Source: Fusibacter sp. 3D3
Lineage (GTDB): Bacteria; Bacillota; Clostridia; Peptostreptococcales; Acidaminobacteraceae
Assembly: GCF_001748365.1 (NCBI RefSeq)
Contig: NZ_BDHH01000006.1
Span: 124,001-188,000 of the forward strand
DNA: 64,000 bases
Direction of reading: 5' to 3'
In this document: positions 36,391 to 45,056 of the stretch, piece after piece
How positions within the stretch are numbered: the first letter of the stretch is position 1
How the letters are laid out: the number at the start of each line of letters is the position of its first letter
Notes under the pieces: model-generated
Database searches by the model: none
What the model was told of the DNA's origin: nothing
Seen by the model: the letters and a program-made list of their open reading frames with translations, nothing else
Translations under genes and position numbers: made by a program

Positions 36391-36514
36391 GTGCTCACCT
36401 CATTAATGCTGTCATTATTTAGTTCTAAGCCTATTATATCAAATGTTTATAATAAGCAAACGATTTATACACAAATGTATCCATTATAAATTCAAAAAAT
36501 GCTGGCAAACGCTA

Positions 36515-36560
36515 AAAATGACTAGATCAGACCCTCTTTAGGCTAATCTAGTCATTTTTT
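36515..36560. terminator. Terminator after lpdA
   Basis: AAAATGACTAGAT and ATCTAGTCATTTT form a perfect 13-bp stem with T-runs on both strands. It closes the lplA-pdh-lpdA operon on the minus strand. Confidence 0.85.
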
Positions 36561-36622
36561 AAAAGTGCGCTTCAAACATTGTGTTCCAATTCTAACGTTG
36601 AAACCATCGGTTACCTTTTGGC

Positions 36623-38008
36623 TCACTTCTTGATGATATGAATAGGTTTATCCACTGCACCGTGTGCCGCTTCCATGACGATTTCCGATAAAGTCGGATG
36701 CGGATGCACCGTTTTAGCCAAATCATAAATGGTGCCTTCAAGCTCTAAAGAGACAGCAGCTTCAGCGATCATATCAGTGGCATGTGAGGCCACAATGTGA
36801 ACGCCTAGAACCTCTCCATACTTCTTGTCATGTACTATTTTAACAAATCCTGTGGTTTCCCCTTCAGCCATGGCTTTTCCATTAGCACTGAGTGGAAATA
36901 AACTCGTGCCTACATCAAAACCTGCTTTTTTAGCCTCTTCTTCGGAATAGCCAATCACGCCAACCTCTGGGAAACTGTAGATACAAGCAGGGACTTTATT
37001 ATAATCAATTTCTGTTTTAGTCCCCATAATGGCTTCAGCCGCCACAATGCCCTCAGCCGATGCCACATGTGCCAACATCATCTTCCCCACCATGTCGCCA
37101 ATCGCATAGATGCCTTTTACATTGGTTTCCATATGTCGATCCACTTCAACACCTTTACGCCCTACTTTTAGTTTCAAGTTTTCAATGCCTTTAAGATTAG
37201 GGGCTCGACCAAGACTCGCTAAAATAAAATCACTCGTCACTGTCTTAACTTCACCTTCCAGTTCGTAATAGGTCGTTTGTCCTGAAATCGATTTAAGCGT
37301 GGTATTGGTTAAAATTTCAACACCTTCAGTGATTAGATGCCTTTGTATCGTATTTCTTACATCCTCATCTAAATTCTTTAAAATCACATCTGAACGTTGT
37401 AGCATGGTGACTTTTGTACCTAAACTATTAAATAGCGTTGCAAATTCCACCGCAATGACGCCCCCACCTAATATGGTAATGCTTTTAGGATGTTTTTTAA
37501 GGGCTATAGCGCCAGTGCTATCAATAACAACACCATTTTTGTACCCCTCTTCTATACCTTCAATCTCTGGGAGTTTAACCGACGAACCCGTGGCTAAAAT
37601 TAAATTTTTTGCAGATATCTTTTCTCCATTTACTTCGATGGTATGTGCATCGATTGCAGTTCCAAATCCATTCATAACTTCTATGCCATTATATTTCATA
37701 AGTTGCTGAACGCCACTTACCATCTTTTTAACGACTGAATCCTTACGATTCATGAGATTTTCCCAGTTGATCGTAACGTCTGCTATATCTGGAATATCAA
37801 TTCCAAATGATGCCGAAGCTAATAAATCTTGATAGAGTTTTGCACTCCTCAGCAGTGTTTTTGTGGGGATACACCCCACGTTTAAACAAACACCCCCTAA
37901 TTTATCCACTTCAATCAGCGCCACTTTTGCGCCAAGTTGGGACGCTTTTATAGCCGCTACATATCCTCCAGGTCCACCACCGAGTATGGCTATATCAAAT
38001 TGTTTCAT
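36623..38008 (-). CDS. lpdA: Dihydrolipoyl dehydrogenase (E3)
   Basis: A 461-residue flavoprotein that reoxidises the dihydrolipoyl group of E2 with NAD+. FAD site GGGPGGYVAAIKASQLG, redox disulfide GGVCLNVGCIPTK, NAD site ILGGGVIAVEFATLFNSLG, second FAD site YAIGDMVGK, and the C-terminal His/Glu pair in TVHPHPTLSE are all present. There is no N-terminal lipoyl domain. Start has TTGGAGG seven bases upstream. Last gene of the PDH operon, 27 bases after E2. Confidence 0.97.
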   Translation of the reverse strand: MKQFDIAILGGGPGGYVAAIKASQLGAKVALIEVDKLGGVCLNVGCIPTKTLLRSAKLYQDLLASASFGIDIPDIADVTINWENLMNRKDSVVKKMVSGVQQLMKYNGIEVMNGFGTAIDAHTIEVNGEKISAKNLILATGSSVKLPEIEGIEEGYKNGVVIDSTGAIALKKHPKSITILGGGVIAVEFATLFNSLGTKVTMLQRSDVILKNLDEDVRNTIQRHLITEGVEILTNTTLKSISGQTTYYELEGEVKTVTSDFILASLGRAPNLKGIENLKLKVGRKGVEVDRHMETNVKGIYAIGDMVGKMMLAHVASAEGIVAAEAIMGTKTEIDYNKVPACIYSFPEVGVIGYSEEEAKKAGFDVGTSLFPLSANGKAMAEGETTGFVKIVHDKKYGEVLGVHIVASHATDMIAEAAVSLELEGTIYDLAKTVHPHPTLSEIVMEAAHGAVDKPIHIIKK

Positions 38009-38035
38009 ACATTTACCTCCAAGTGGTATCTCACT

Positions 38036-39427
38036 TTATAACATAACGAGTAATTTGGGATTAGCGAGTAGCATTTTTACGTAGCCCACAAACCGGCCTG
38101 CATTTGCGCCATCGATGATGCGATGATCAAACGACAACGAAAGTGGCAATATCGAGCGTATGACGATTTCATCATCTACCACTACAGGTTTTTTGACAAT
38201 AGCACCTACGCCTAGTATGCCCGCTTCAGGAAACTTGATAATCGGAGCACCAAAACTCGCCCCAACAGCACCATAATTCGTAATCGTAAACGTGCCACCT
38301 GATAGATCGCCAAATCCAATAGTCTTATTTCTCGCCTTTTCAGTGAGTTCCTCTATTTTTTTAGCGATTTCGAAAAGGCTCATATGGTCCGCGCTCTTGA
38401 TGACAGGCACCATGAGTCCATCTGGCGTATCTACTGCAATGCCTATATTGAAATCCTTTTTCAAAATGATTTCATCTTTTTCAGAATCCAGTGATGCATT
38501 GAGATAATCATACTGCTTAAGACCTAAAACCACAGCTTTTATAAAAAAAGCCAAATACGTCAATTTGATCTCTTGAGCCTCGGCCATTGCTTTTGTTTCA
38601 GCTTTAAAAGTCACAAGATCTGAAACGTCTGCTTCATCCATCACCAAGGTATGTGGAATCGTATATTTTGAAAGTGTCATATTTTGTGCAATGGTCTTTC
38701 TGAGCATGGTCATTGGTATGCGCTGAACGCGATCTTCCTCTACCTTCACCTGCGGGTGAGAGGCACGAACTGGTTCAGGGGATTGAACTTCAAAATGAGG
38801 TGCACTTGGTTTTGGCTCTAAACCACTGGAAGCTGTTTGAATATCTGCTTTCATAACACGACCCTGTGGCCCTGTTCCAACGACTTTCTGTATATCTACC
38901 CCTAAATCTTTTGCCATCTTCCGAGCAACTGGCGTCGCCAGTATTCTGCTTGTCATGTGTTTTTGAACCGTTTCTGATCCGCGGCCTTCACCACTGGAAG
39001 CGATTAGATCCGACGAAACTTCAATCTGCCCTACGACGCTGGCACCATTTGCTTCTTTAACAGCCACTTTCACGGGTTGATTTGACTGTTCTTGCGGTTC
39101 AGATTGCACTTCGGATTTTGACTCAGATTGTACTTCGGATTTTGATTCCGGAATAGTCTCTCCACCTTCCATGTTACTGCGAACGCCCTCTTTACCATCA
39201 TCCAATATAATGATGACATCCCCGACATTGACTTTATCGCCTACCTTAAAACGTATTGTTTTCACCACGCCATCCGTTGGAGAGGGTATTTCAGCATTGA
39301 CCTTATCCGTCTCTATCGTAAATAGATCTTCCCCCTCTTTTATGGCTTGATCTTCTTGTACTAATATTTTTAGCAATACACCTTCATGTATGCCTTCACC
39401 TATATCTGCAAATTTCACATGGAACAT
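38036..39427 (-). CDS. pdhC: Dihydrolipoamide acyltransferase (E2) of the pyruvate dehydrogenase complex
   Basis: 463 residues in the standard order. One lipoyl domain (1-78) has its acceptor Lys at about 42 in ETDKVNAEIP. A Ser/Glu/Gln-rich linker repeats SKSEVQSE. The peripheral subunit-binding domain lies near 150-195 (ATPVARKMAKDLGVDIQKV), followed by a second linker. The catalytic domain (about 235-463) has the active-site DHRIIDGA. Context with E1 of the PdhA type suggests acetyltransfer, although branched-chain acyl groups cannot be excluded from E2 alone. Start has AGGAGATG upstream. Confidence 0.93.
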   Translation of the reverse strand: MFHVKFADIGEGIHEGVLLKILVQEDQAIKEGEDLFTIETDKVNAEIPSPTDGVVKTIRFKVGDKVNVGDVIIILDDGKEGVRSNMEGGETIPESKSEVQSESKSEVQSEPQEQSNQPVKVAVKEANGASVVGQIEVSSDLIASSGEGRGSETVQKHMTSRILATPVARKMAKDLGVDIQKVVGTGPQGRVMKADIQTASSGLEPKPSAPHFEVQSPEPVRASHPQVKVEEDRVQRIPMTMLRKTIAQNMTLSKYTIPHTLVMDEADVSDLVTFKAETKAMAEAQEIKLTYLAFFIKAVVLGLKQYDYLNASLDSEKDEIILKKDFNIGIAVDTPDGLMVPVIKSADHMSLFEIAKKIEELTEKARNKTIGFGDLSGGTFTITNYGAVGASFGAPIIKFPEAGILGVGAIVKKPVVVDDEIVIRSILPLSLSFDHRIIDGANAGRFVGYVKMLLANPKLLVML

Positions 39428-39438
39428 TTTATCATCTC

Positions 39439-40416
39439 CTAGTATTCAATAACTTGTCTAAGTTCACTTGTGATCAATTCCACATTTGGACTGTAATGAT
39501 GTTCCCCTTTGGGAAGCGGAATGATCGTATCCACACTGGTGATTCTCATCGGAGGCGCCTCTAGATATAAAAATGCACCTTCATTTATAATCGTAATGAG
39601 TTCAGCACCAGGACCATAAGATTTGGCAGCTTCATGAACCACCGCAAAACGCCCTGTCTTTTGAACCGACTGAATCAAAGTTGCTTTGTCTATTGGTGAA
39701 ATCGTTCTCAAATCAATCAACTCAATGCTGTGTCCTTCTTTTTCAAGCACTTCAATTGCTTTTTGGGTTTCCTTGACCATTGCCCCCCACGCAACCACCG
39801 TTAAGTCCATGCCCTCTTTCACCACTTTTGCTTTTCCAATGGGAATTGTATAGATTTCTTCAGGCACTTCTTGTTTAAACGCTCTGTAAATGCGCTTAGG
39901 TTCCAAAAAAATCACAGGATCTGGGTCCATAATAGCCGAGAGTAACAATCCTTTTGCATCATACGGCGTCGATGGAATGACTACTTTTAACCCTGGTGTA
40001 TGCGCAAATAAAACCTCTAAGGATTCAGAGTGATGTTCAAGGGCTCTAACCCCACCACCATACGGCATTCTAATGACCATGGGCACTGTGTATAATCCTC
40101 TTGATCGGTTTCTCATCCGTGCAGCATGTGTCACGATTTGATTGAATCCTGGAAACATAAAACCTGAAAACTGCATTTCAACCACTGGTTTTAAGCCATT
40201 GATTGCCATCCCAATACCTGATCCTATAATAGAAGATTCAGCGAGAATACTATCAAAACATCTGTCCTCACCATATTTCGCTTGAAGTCCTTTTGTCGCT
40301 CTAAAAACACCACCTTCAAAGCCAACATCTTCACCAAAAACAACGACACTTTTATCGAAATCCATTGCAACATCAAGTGCGTTGGTAATCGCTTCAATTA
40401 AATTAAGTACTAACAT
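39439..40416 (-). CDS. pdhB: Pyruvate dehydrogenase E1 beta subunit
   Basis: A 325-residue TPP-enzyme beta subunit. Features are VFGEDVGFEGGVFRATKGLQ, AESSIIGSGIGMAINGLKPV, the MPYGGGVRALEHHSES loop and the C-terminal transketolase domain (VVAWGAMVKETQKAIEVLEK). The ATG at 40416 is chosen because AAAGGAGGG lies eight bases upstream; an in-frame ATG 21 bases earlier overlaps the E1 alpha gene and contains that site. It starts one base after the E1 alpha stop, so translation is coupled. Confidence 0.95.
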   Translation of the reverse strand: MLVLNLIEAITNALDVAMDFDKSVVVFGEDVGFEGGVFRATKGLQAKYGEDRCFDSILAESSIIGSGIGMAINGLKPVVEMQFSGFMFPGFNQIVTHAARMRNRSRGLYTVPMVIRMPYGGGVRALEHHSESLEVLFAHTPGLKVVIPSTPYDAKGLLLSAIMDPDPVIFLEPKRIYRAFKQEVPEEIYTIPIGKAKVVKEGMDLTVVAWGAMVKETQKAIEVLEKEGHSIELIDLRTISPIDKATLIQSVQKTGRFAVVHEAAKSYGPGAELITIINEGAFLYLEAPPMRITSVDTIIPLPKGEHHYSPNVELITSELRQVIEY

Positions 40417-40417
40417 A

Positions 40418-41503
40418 TTATTTACCCTCCTTTGCATAAAACGCTTTACGTTCTTGATATTGGGCTTCTAAAATAGGCGTCTTCTCTGCATAGACGTAGT
40501 CAAAGACATCTTCTAAAGGCGTCATTCCAGACTGTTCAACAGATTCAAAAGTCTCTTTCACAAATTCGGATTGTGCTTTGACATACGCTTCTTCTTCTGC
40601 CTCGCTCCAAAAACCTTGGCTGTATAAATAAATTCTAAAACGATCTAATGGATCTTTTTTGCGCCACTCTTCAACTTCTGATTCTTCTCTATAAACGGTT
40701 GGATCATCGGAAGTAGTATGCGCACCCAATCGATAAGTGTACGCTTCAATAAGAGTTGGTCCCTCTCCACGTCTTGCGCGATCCACTGCTTCTTTTGTCA
40801 CAGCATACATGGCGAAAACATCGTTGCCATCCACTTGAATCCCTGGCATGCTGTAACCCAAAGCTTTTTGTGCCATTGTACGCGTTTTGGATTGAATTGC
40901 ACGCCTTGTGGAAATGGCGAACTGATTATTTTGTATAATAAAGACATTTGCAGTATTCTTCACCGATGCAAAGTTAAGGGCTTCATGAAAATCGCCTTGA
41001 GAAGTGCCACCATCACCCACATATGCAACCGCCACATCATCCTCACCTTTTAAGCGTGACGCATAAGCAAGTCCAGTCGCATGTTGCATCTGGGACGCAA
41101 TAGGGACAGAAATGGGGAGTATTCTAACATCTTCAGACATCTTCATGCCCATTTCATTGCCGAACCAATATAAAAAAATATTATAAAGGGGTGCCCCTTT
41201 ATAGAGCCAAACGCCTAATTCTCTAAAAGAAGGTGCTACCCAATCCGTTTGACGAATAGCCGCAGCCGATCCCACTTGTGTTGCCTCTTGACCTAAATTT
41301 GGTGCATAGGTCAGCATTCGACCTTGACGTTGATACTGAAGTGTTTTTTCATCAATAATACGGCTTAACCTCATTGTCTTATACATCTTTAAAAGCACTT
41401 CTTTGGATAACTCTGGCATCCACTCTGGTTTGACGACCTCACCCTTTGGATTTAAAATTTGAATCATTTCATCCACTAATGGATTTGCATTTTCTAAAAA
41501 CAT
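40418..41503 (-). CDS. pdhA: Pyruvate dehydrogenase E1 alpha subunit
   Basis: A 361-residue TPP-binding subunit most like Bacillus PdhA. The N-terminal QILNPKGEV and the YAPNLGQEATQVGSA block match PDH E1 alpha rather than acetoin or branched-chain enzymes. The TPP motif GDGGTSQGDF to QNNQFAIST is complete, and the phosphorylation-loop-like region LGAHTTSDDPTVYR is present. Start has AAGGAGG upstream. It follows lplA by 17 bases and starts the E1-E1-E2-E3 order. PDH complexes are uncommon in strict clostridia, which usually use PFOR. Confidence 0.93.
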   Translation of the reverse strand: MFLENANPLVDEMIQILNPKGEVVKPEWMPELSKEVLLKMYKTMRLSRIIDEKTLQYQRQGRMLTYAPNLGQEATQVGSAAAIRQTDWVAPSFRELGVWLYKGAPLYNIFLYWFGNEMGMKMSEDVRILPISVPIASQMQHATGLAYASRLKGEDDVAVAYVGDGGTSQGDFHEALNFASVKNTANVFIIQNNQFAISTRRAIQSKTRTMAQKALGYSMPGIQVDGNDVFAMYAVTKEAVDRARRGEGPTLIEAYTYRLGAHTTSDDPTVYREESEVEEWRKKDPLDRFRIYLYSQGFWSEAEEEAYVKAQSEFVKETFESVEQSGMTPLEDVFDYVYAEKTPILEAQYQERKAFYAKEGK

Positions 41504-41520
41504 ACTTAAACCTCCTTAAA

Positions 41521-42420
41521 TTAATCGTTAAATTGATCCCTAAATTGATCCCTAAATTGATTCTTAAATTTTGAACTTGCCTCTAAATTGACTAACCGCT
41601 CTAATTTCAAACCCACCACTTCTTCTATAAGTCCATTTCTTACTTTAAGATGATTTGCCTCATCCAAATGATATATAAACGGTGGGGTTTCACCAAATGT
41701 CCACTGCCACGATTTCAATCGGTTCATAATAACATCATACTGAGTTTGAAACCCGCTCTGAATTTCATCCACCGTTAAGGTTTCCACTCTATATTGATGT
41801 GCTTTATAAAAAGTATTCACAATAGCATTTTGGACACGATCCATTTTAATACTAGGACTTGCAGATTCTAAAGTGGTCACTTTACTGGTCACTGAACTTA
41901 TGCCCTTGGATTCGATATTTTCATCTTTCTGTTTCAATACCTTCCATATGGCGGTTTCATCTGTATTCACTAGTAAGGTCCCATGATGAAGCCGTCTGTT
42001 TCCCTTTAAGTAAAAGGCATTCCCAGATACTTTTCGTCCGTCTAAAAGCAGGTCTTTGCGTTCGTTTTTAGCCAAGGTCACGCCCAGATCTAGGACGGAT
42101 TTGCAGATAATCTCATAATGTAACGCTTCATCATAATGACTTTGAGCTTCTAAAAAGCTATAGTTTAGATTGCCAAGGTCATGGAAGACAGTGCCACCCC
42201 CAGAAAGACGCCGGATAAGTGCAATTTCTTCTCCTTGAGCTCTTTGAACATTAATTTCTTTCCATGGATTTTGATTTCTGCCAAAGACTACAGAAGCTGA
42301 ATTAACCCATAAAAAGAGTATCCGAGTATAGGCACTATACGCCGTCAATAAAATTTCCTCTATGGCATGATTGGCATAGGGGTTGTGCGCTTTCGATATG
42401 ACAACAAGTGTTTTTTCCAT
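41521..42420 (-). CDS. lplA: Lipoate-protein ligase A
   Basis: A 299-residue ligase that activates lipoate with ATP and attaches it to the E2 lysine encoded downstream. Family motifs are SASVVFGRNQNPW, RRLSGGGTVFHDLGNLNYSF, the lipoyl-AMP Lys in DGRKVSGNAFYLKGNRRLHH, and GTLLVNTD. The C terminus ends in a tandem RDQF repeat made by a 12-base repeat. The ATG at 42420 (AGAGAGG about ten bases upstream) is preferred over a TTG three codons earlier. First gene of the PDH operon; a Fur-like palindrome lies about 70 bases upstream. Confidence 0.94.
   Translation of the reverse strand: MEKTLVVISKAHNPYANHAIEEILLTAYSAYTRILFLWVNSASVVFGRNQNPWKEINVQRAQGEEIALIRRLSGGGTVFHDLGNLNYSFLEAQSHYDEALHYEIICKSVLDLGVTLAKNERKDLLLDGRKVSGNAFYLKGNRRLHHGTLLVNTDETAIWKVLKQKDENIESKGISSVTSKVTTLESASPSIKMDRVQNAIVNTFYKAHQYRVETLTVDEIQSGFQTQYDVIMNRLKSWQWTFGETPPFIYHLDEANHLKVRNGLIEEVVGLKLERLVNLEASSKFKNQFRDQFRDQFND
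41530..41565. repeat. 12-base tandem repeat at the 3' end of lplA
   Basis: AAATTGATCCCT twice, then AAATTGATTCTT. The repeat keeps the lplA frame and yields the C-terminal series NQF-RDQF-RDQF, so copy number could vary by slippage without a frameshift. Confidence 0.8.
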
Positions 42421-42488
42421 ATAAGTCAAACCTCTCTATATTAATCTCTACTGACTATATACCCGAGTATTTTCAGTTTATGCGCTAT

Positions 42489-42503
42489 TGATAACTATTA
42501 TCA
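42489..42503. promoter_or_regulatory. Fur-like 7-1-7 palindrome upstream of lplA-pdh
   Basis: TGATAACTATTATCA differs in one position from the Fur-box core TGATAATnATTATCA and extends to TTGATAAC/ATTATCAA. It lies about 70 bases ahead of lplA. PerR or Zur could also read such a site. Confidence 0.55.
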
Positions 42504-42520
42504 ATTAAGTTTTTGTAAAT

Positions 42521-42554
42521 AAAAAACACCTCTTTTAGATACAAGGTGTTTTTT
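42521..42554. terminator. Terminator between lacI-type gene and lplA
   Basis: AAAAAACACCT and AGGTGTTTTTT form an 11-bp stem with a 12-base loop and T-runs on both strands. It follows the LacI-type gene on the minus strand and insulates the PDH operon. Confidence 0.8.
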
Positions 42555-42584
42555 CTATTTGCTTTAATGTTGATACGCTTAATT

Positions 42585-43610
42585 TTATGATTTAATTCTC
42601 TTTGTACTCTGTCTTATAACCAACTGATGTTCAAGCACTTCATCCCCAAACAGGTCATTGGAATTAACACCGTTTTCCTCATCTTCAATCATACGAATAA
42701 GTTTTACGATTGCGCGTTCTCCCTTCGCTTCAAAAGGTTGATGTACACTACTTAGAGAGGGATTATACATCTTGGCAATCGCAACATCATCAAATCCCAT
42801 TATGGACAGTTCTTCTGGGACACTGATTTCATTATCGAGTGCACATTTCAGCGCCCCCACTGCCATGACATCATTTGCACAGAATACTGCCGTTGGCATT
42901 TTAGACCCCGCAAGTAAATGGGTCATCATTTGGTAGCCATGCTCAAATGAATATTTGCCTTCTTTTACTAGGATTTCATCATAGAGATTATTTTCAATCA
43001 AAGCTTTTTTGTAGCCCTCAAATCTCAAATTACCTGAAAATCGGTCTGTTAAAGGCCCTCTAATCATGGCAATTCTTTTATGATTCAAATTAATCAAATA
43101 CTGTGTTGCCTCATAAGCCGCTTTGATATTGTCGATTTTGATAATCGGTATTTTCTCCAGATCACAATCTGAACCAATCATGATAATGGGCTTGTCAAAG
43201 TTTTCAAGTGTTTCATATAAGGCCTTATTAACATGATCTGTCAACAAAATTAACCCCTCAACCCCTTTATCACGAAATATTTTAATGTGATTAATTTCTA
43301 CATCTATATCAAAGTCCGTCGCTGTGATCATCAATGAATAATCATGTGCTCTTGTATAAGATTCAATGCCTGCAATAATGCGAGAAAACACGGGATTTGA
43401 AAGATCCGGAATAATAACGCCAATCACACTTGTCTTTTTAAGGGATAAACCTCGCGCAAGCGCGTTGGGTCGAAAATTAGTCTCCTCAATTACCTTTAGC
43501 ACCCTTTTCCTTAGAATATCCTTAACAGGCTTAGAATCATTGAGCACTCTAGAAACCGTCGCTTTCGAAACACCCGCTTGTTTTGCAATTTCGTTTATAG
43601 TTACTTTCAC
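42585..43610 (-). CDS. LacI-family transcriptional repressor
   Basis: 341 residues: N-terminal LacI helix-turn-helix and hinge (TINEIAKQAGVSKATVSRVL, then RPNALARGLS) and a periplasmic-binding-like effector domain (about 60-335). Central core elements are GVIIPDLSNPVFSRIIAGIE and FCANDVMAVGALKCAL; the ligand is unknown. It starts with GTG at 43610, with GGAAAGGAG about seven bases upstream. Its own promoter carries an excellent LacI-type operator in the spacer, so it is autoregulated. No sugar genes are adjacent, so its regulon lies elsewhere or includes the flanking genes. Confidence 0.93.
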   Translation of the reverse strand: MKVTINEIAKQAGVSKATVSRVLNDSKPVKDILRKRVLKVIEETNFRPNALARGLSLKKTSVIGVIIPDLSNPVFSRIIAGIESYTRAHDYSLMITATDFDIDVEINHIKIFRDKGVEGLILLTDHVNKALYETLENFDKPIIMIGSDCDLEKIPIIKIDNIKAAYEATQYLINLNHKRIAMIRGPLTDRFSGNLRFEGYKKALIENNLYDEILVKEGKYSFEHGYQMMTHLLAGSKMPTAVFCANDVMAVGALKCALDNEISVPEELSIMGFDDVAIAKMYNPSLSSVHQPFEAKGERAIVKLIRMIEDEENGVNSNDLFGDEVLEHQLVIRQSTKRIKS

Positions 43611-43640
43611 TTAACTACTCCTTTCCTTGCGCTCTTCTTT

Positions 43641-43669
43641 ATTATAGGAAACCGTTTTCCCTAAATCAA
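43641..43669 (-). promoter_or_regulatory. Promoter and embedded operator of the LacI-type gene
   Basis: Minus strand TTGATT (43664-43669), 17-base spacer, TATAAT (43641-43646). The spacer contains GGAAAACGGTTTCC (43647-43660), a palindrome with the central CG typical of LacI-family operators. Bound repressor would block its own promoter. Confidence 0.82.
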
Positions 43670-43787
43670 GTATTTTTTTCTTTTCTCATCTTGATTTAAT
43701 TTTAGCTTTATTCATTATTTAAAGGGGTATCAATAAAAAAAAGCACGATTAATCCTTTACACACTCTATTGTACACGGAGGATGGAT

Positions 43788-44906
43788 ATGAAAACTAAAA
43801 AGATGTCTTTTATAATCATTGCCATATTGCTCATAATTGCTATTGGATATCCATACAATAAACGCCAAAACAATCCCATACAAATTGGCTTTGTGTCCGC
43901 ACTTTCAGGACCCTCAGCAGATCTTGGTTTTGCTTGCCGAAATGCCTTAGAAATGTATATTGATGAAGTGAATTCAAATGGAGGCATTCACGGTCGCCCT
44001 ATTGAAATCCTTATTTTAGATGACCAAGGCAATCCCGAAATTGCATTGACTCATTTTGAAAAGCTTATAGCGGATGGTGTCCAACTGATTGTAGGACAAG
44101 TTACATCTGCATCTGCAACATTGACGGTTCCTTATGTCAATGAACACCATGCCCTTTTTATATCGCCTCTAGTCAGTTCAAATGCTTACAGAGGTCAGGA
44201 TGATCATTTTATTGCACTTGCTCCCTCCGCATCCGACCAAGGCAACACAATATCAAATTATATTATTTCTCAAAAAAAATCTAGCCGGGTGGCTATTCTT
44301 TATGATCAATCCAATTTTGTCTATTCAAATGCTGTTATCGAAGGTGCCATTGAACCTTTTACTCAAACAGAGCATTTTGAATTTCAACTTTATGCACTCA
44401 ATGAAAGTTCTGAAATTCCAGCAGTCATCAACGCTGCATCAGAATTTGTTCCAGATGATTTTATCGTCATCACAAACGTATCCGATTTGCTCTTAATTTC
44501 AAATCAAGTCAAAAAAACATTGGGGAATATTGATATTTACTCATCGATGTGGGGGATGGCACCTGAGGTTATTTCAGGTTATGGTGAAAGTATGGCAAAT
44601 GTTTACGGCGTTTATGCCATAAATCCAAATTCTGATTCTCCCCAATATTTAGACTTTAAAACAAGGTATTTAGAAAAATACCAAGTTGAAGCTAATTTTG
44701 GTGCAATCTACACCTATAATGCCGCATATTTATTGACTACCGCAATTAAAAATGTTAACTCAACTGATCCCGATATCATAAACACGTATATCAAGGACAC
44801 CCAATTTTTTGATGGTATCAATACGCCTTATGAAATAACAAGCACTGGTGATGCCGTGCGAAAATTATTCATCATACACGCAGAAGATGGTAAAACAATA
44901 AACTAA
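43788..44906 (+). CDS. Branched-chain-amino-acid-type ABC substrate-binding protein (orphan)
   Basis: A 372-residue type I periplasmic-binding fold with an N-terminal hydrophobic segment (about 7-22) but no lipobox Cys, so it may be membrane-anchored or signal-cleaved. The start of the mature part, IQIGFVSALSGPSADLGFAC, and NGGIHGRPIEILILDDQGNP match Leu/Ile/Val-binding proteins. No permease or ATPase genes adjoin it; the next gene encodes a GGDEF-EAL protein. It might deliver ligand information to that sensor, or serve a distant transporter. The ATG at 43788 is chosen over one six bases earlier, which touches the GGAGG. Confidence 0.8.
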   Translation: MKTKKMSFIIIAILLIIAIGYPYNKRQNNPIQIGFVSALSGPSADLGFACRNALEMYIDEVNSNGGIHGRPIEILILDDQGNPEIALTHFEKLIADGVQLIVGQVTSASATLTVPYVNEHHALFISPLVSSNAYRGQDDHFIALAPSASDQGNTISNYIISQKKSSRVAILYDQSNFVYSNAVIEGAIEPFTQTEHFEFQLYALNESSEIPAVINAASEFVPDDFIVITNVSDLLLISNQVKKTLGNIDIYSSMWGMAPEVISGYGESMANVYGVYAINPNSDSPQYLDFKTRYLEKYQVEANFGAIYTYNAAYLLTTAIKNVNSTDPDIINTYIKDTQFFDGINTPYEITSTGDAVRKLFIIHAEDGKTIN

Positions 44907-45035
44907 AGTTAGAGTATTAAAATTCAGCCTCGCACGAACGTTCTGCCATAGATGCATCACGGGCTTTCCGTAAACACATCATATGGTAAAGCATTGATCA
45001 TTTTTTAAATTTTAACACTCTAACCAACTAAGCAA
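44907..45035 (+). repeat. Dispersed repeat, copy 2, within an inverted-repeat-flanked spacer
   Basis: The 22-mer beginning GTAAACACATCATATGG (44970-44991) and the following T-rich block to AACACTCT (45021) match the element at 1789-1840. Here GTTAGAGTATTAAAATT at the left pairs imperfectly with AATTTTAACACTCTAAC at the right, so the whole 120-base spacer could form one stem. It lies between the substrate-binding gene and the GGDEF-EAL gene and could act as a terminator or as a regulatory leader. Confidence 0.5.
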
Positions 45036-45056
45036 TTTTTACGATCAGGGGGTCAC

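Noticed and set aside
44907-45056. c-di-GMP riboswitch ahead of the GGDEF-EAL gene
   Set aside because: The spacer lacks the conserved c-di-GMP-I core and the c-di-GMP-II motifs; only the dispersed repeat is shared with the hutG upstream region.
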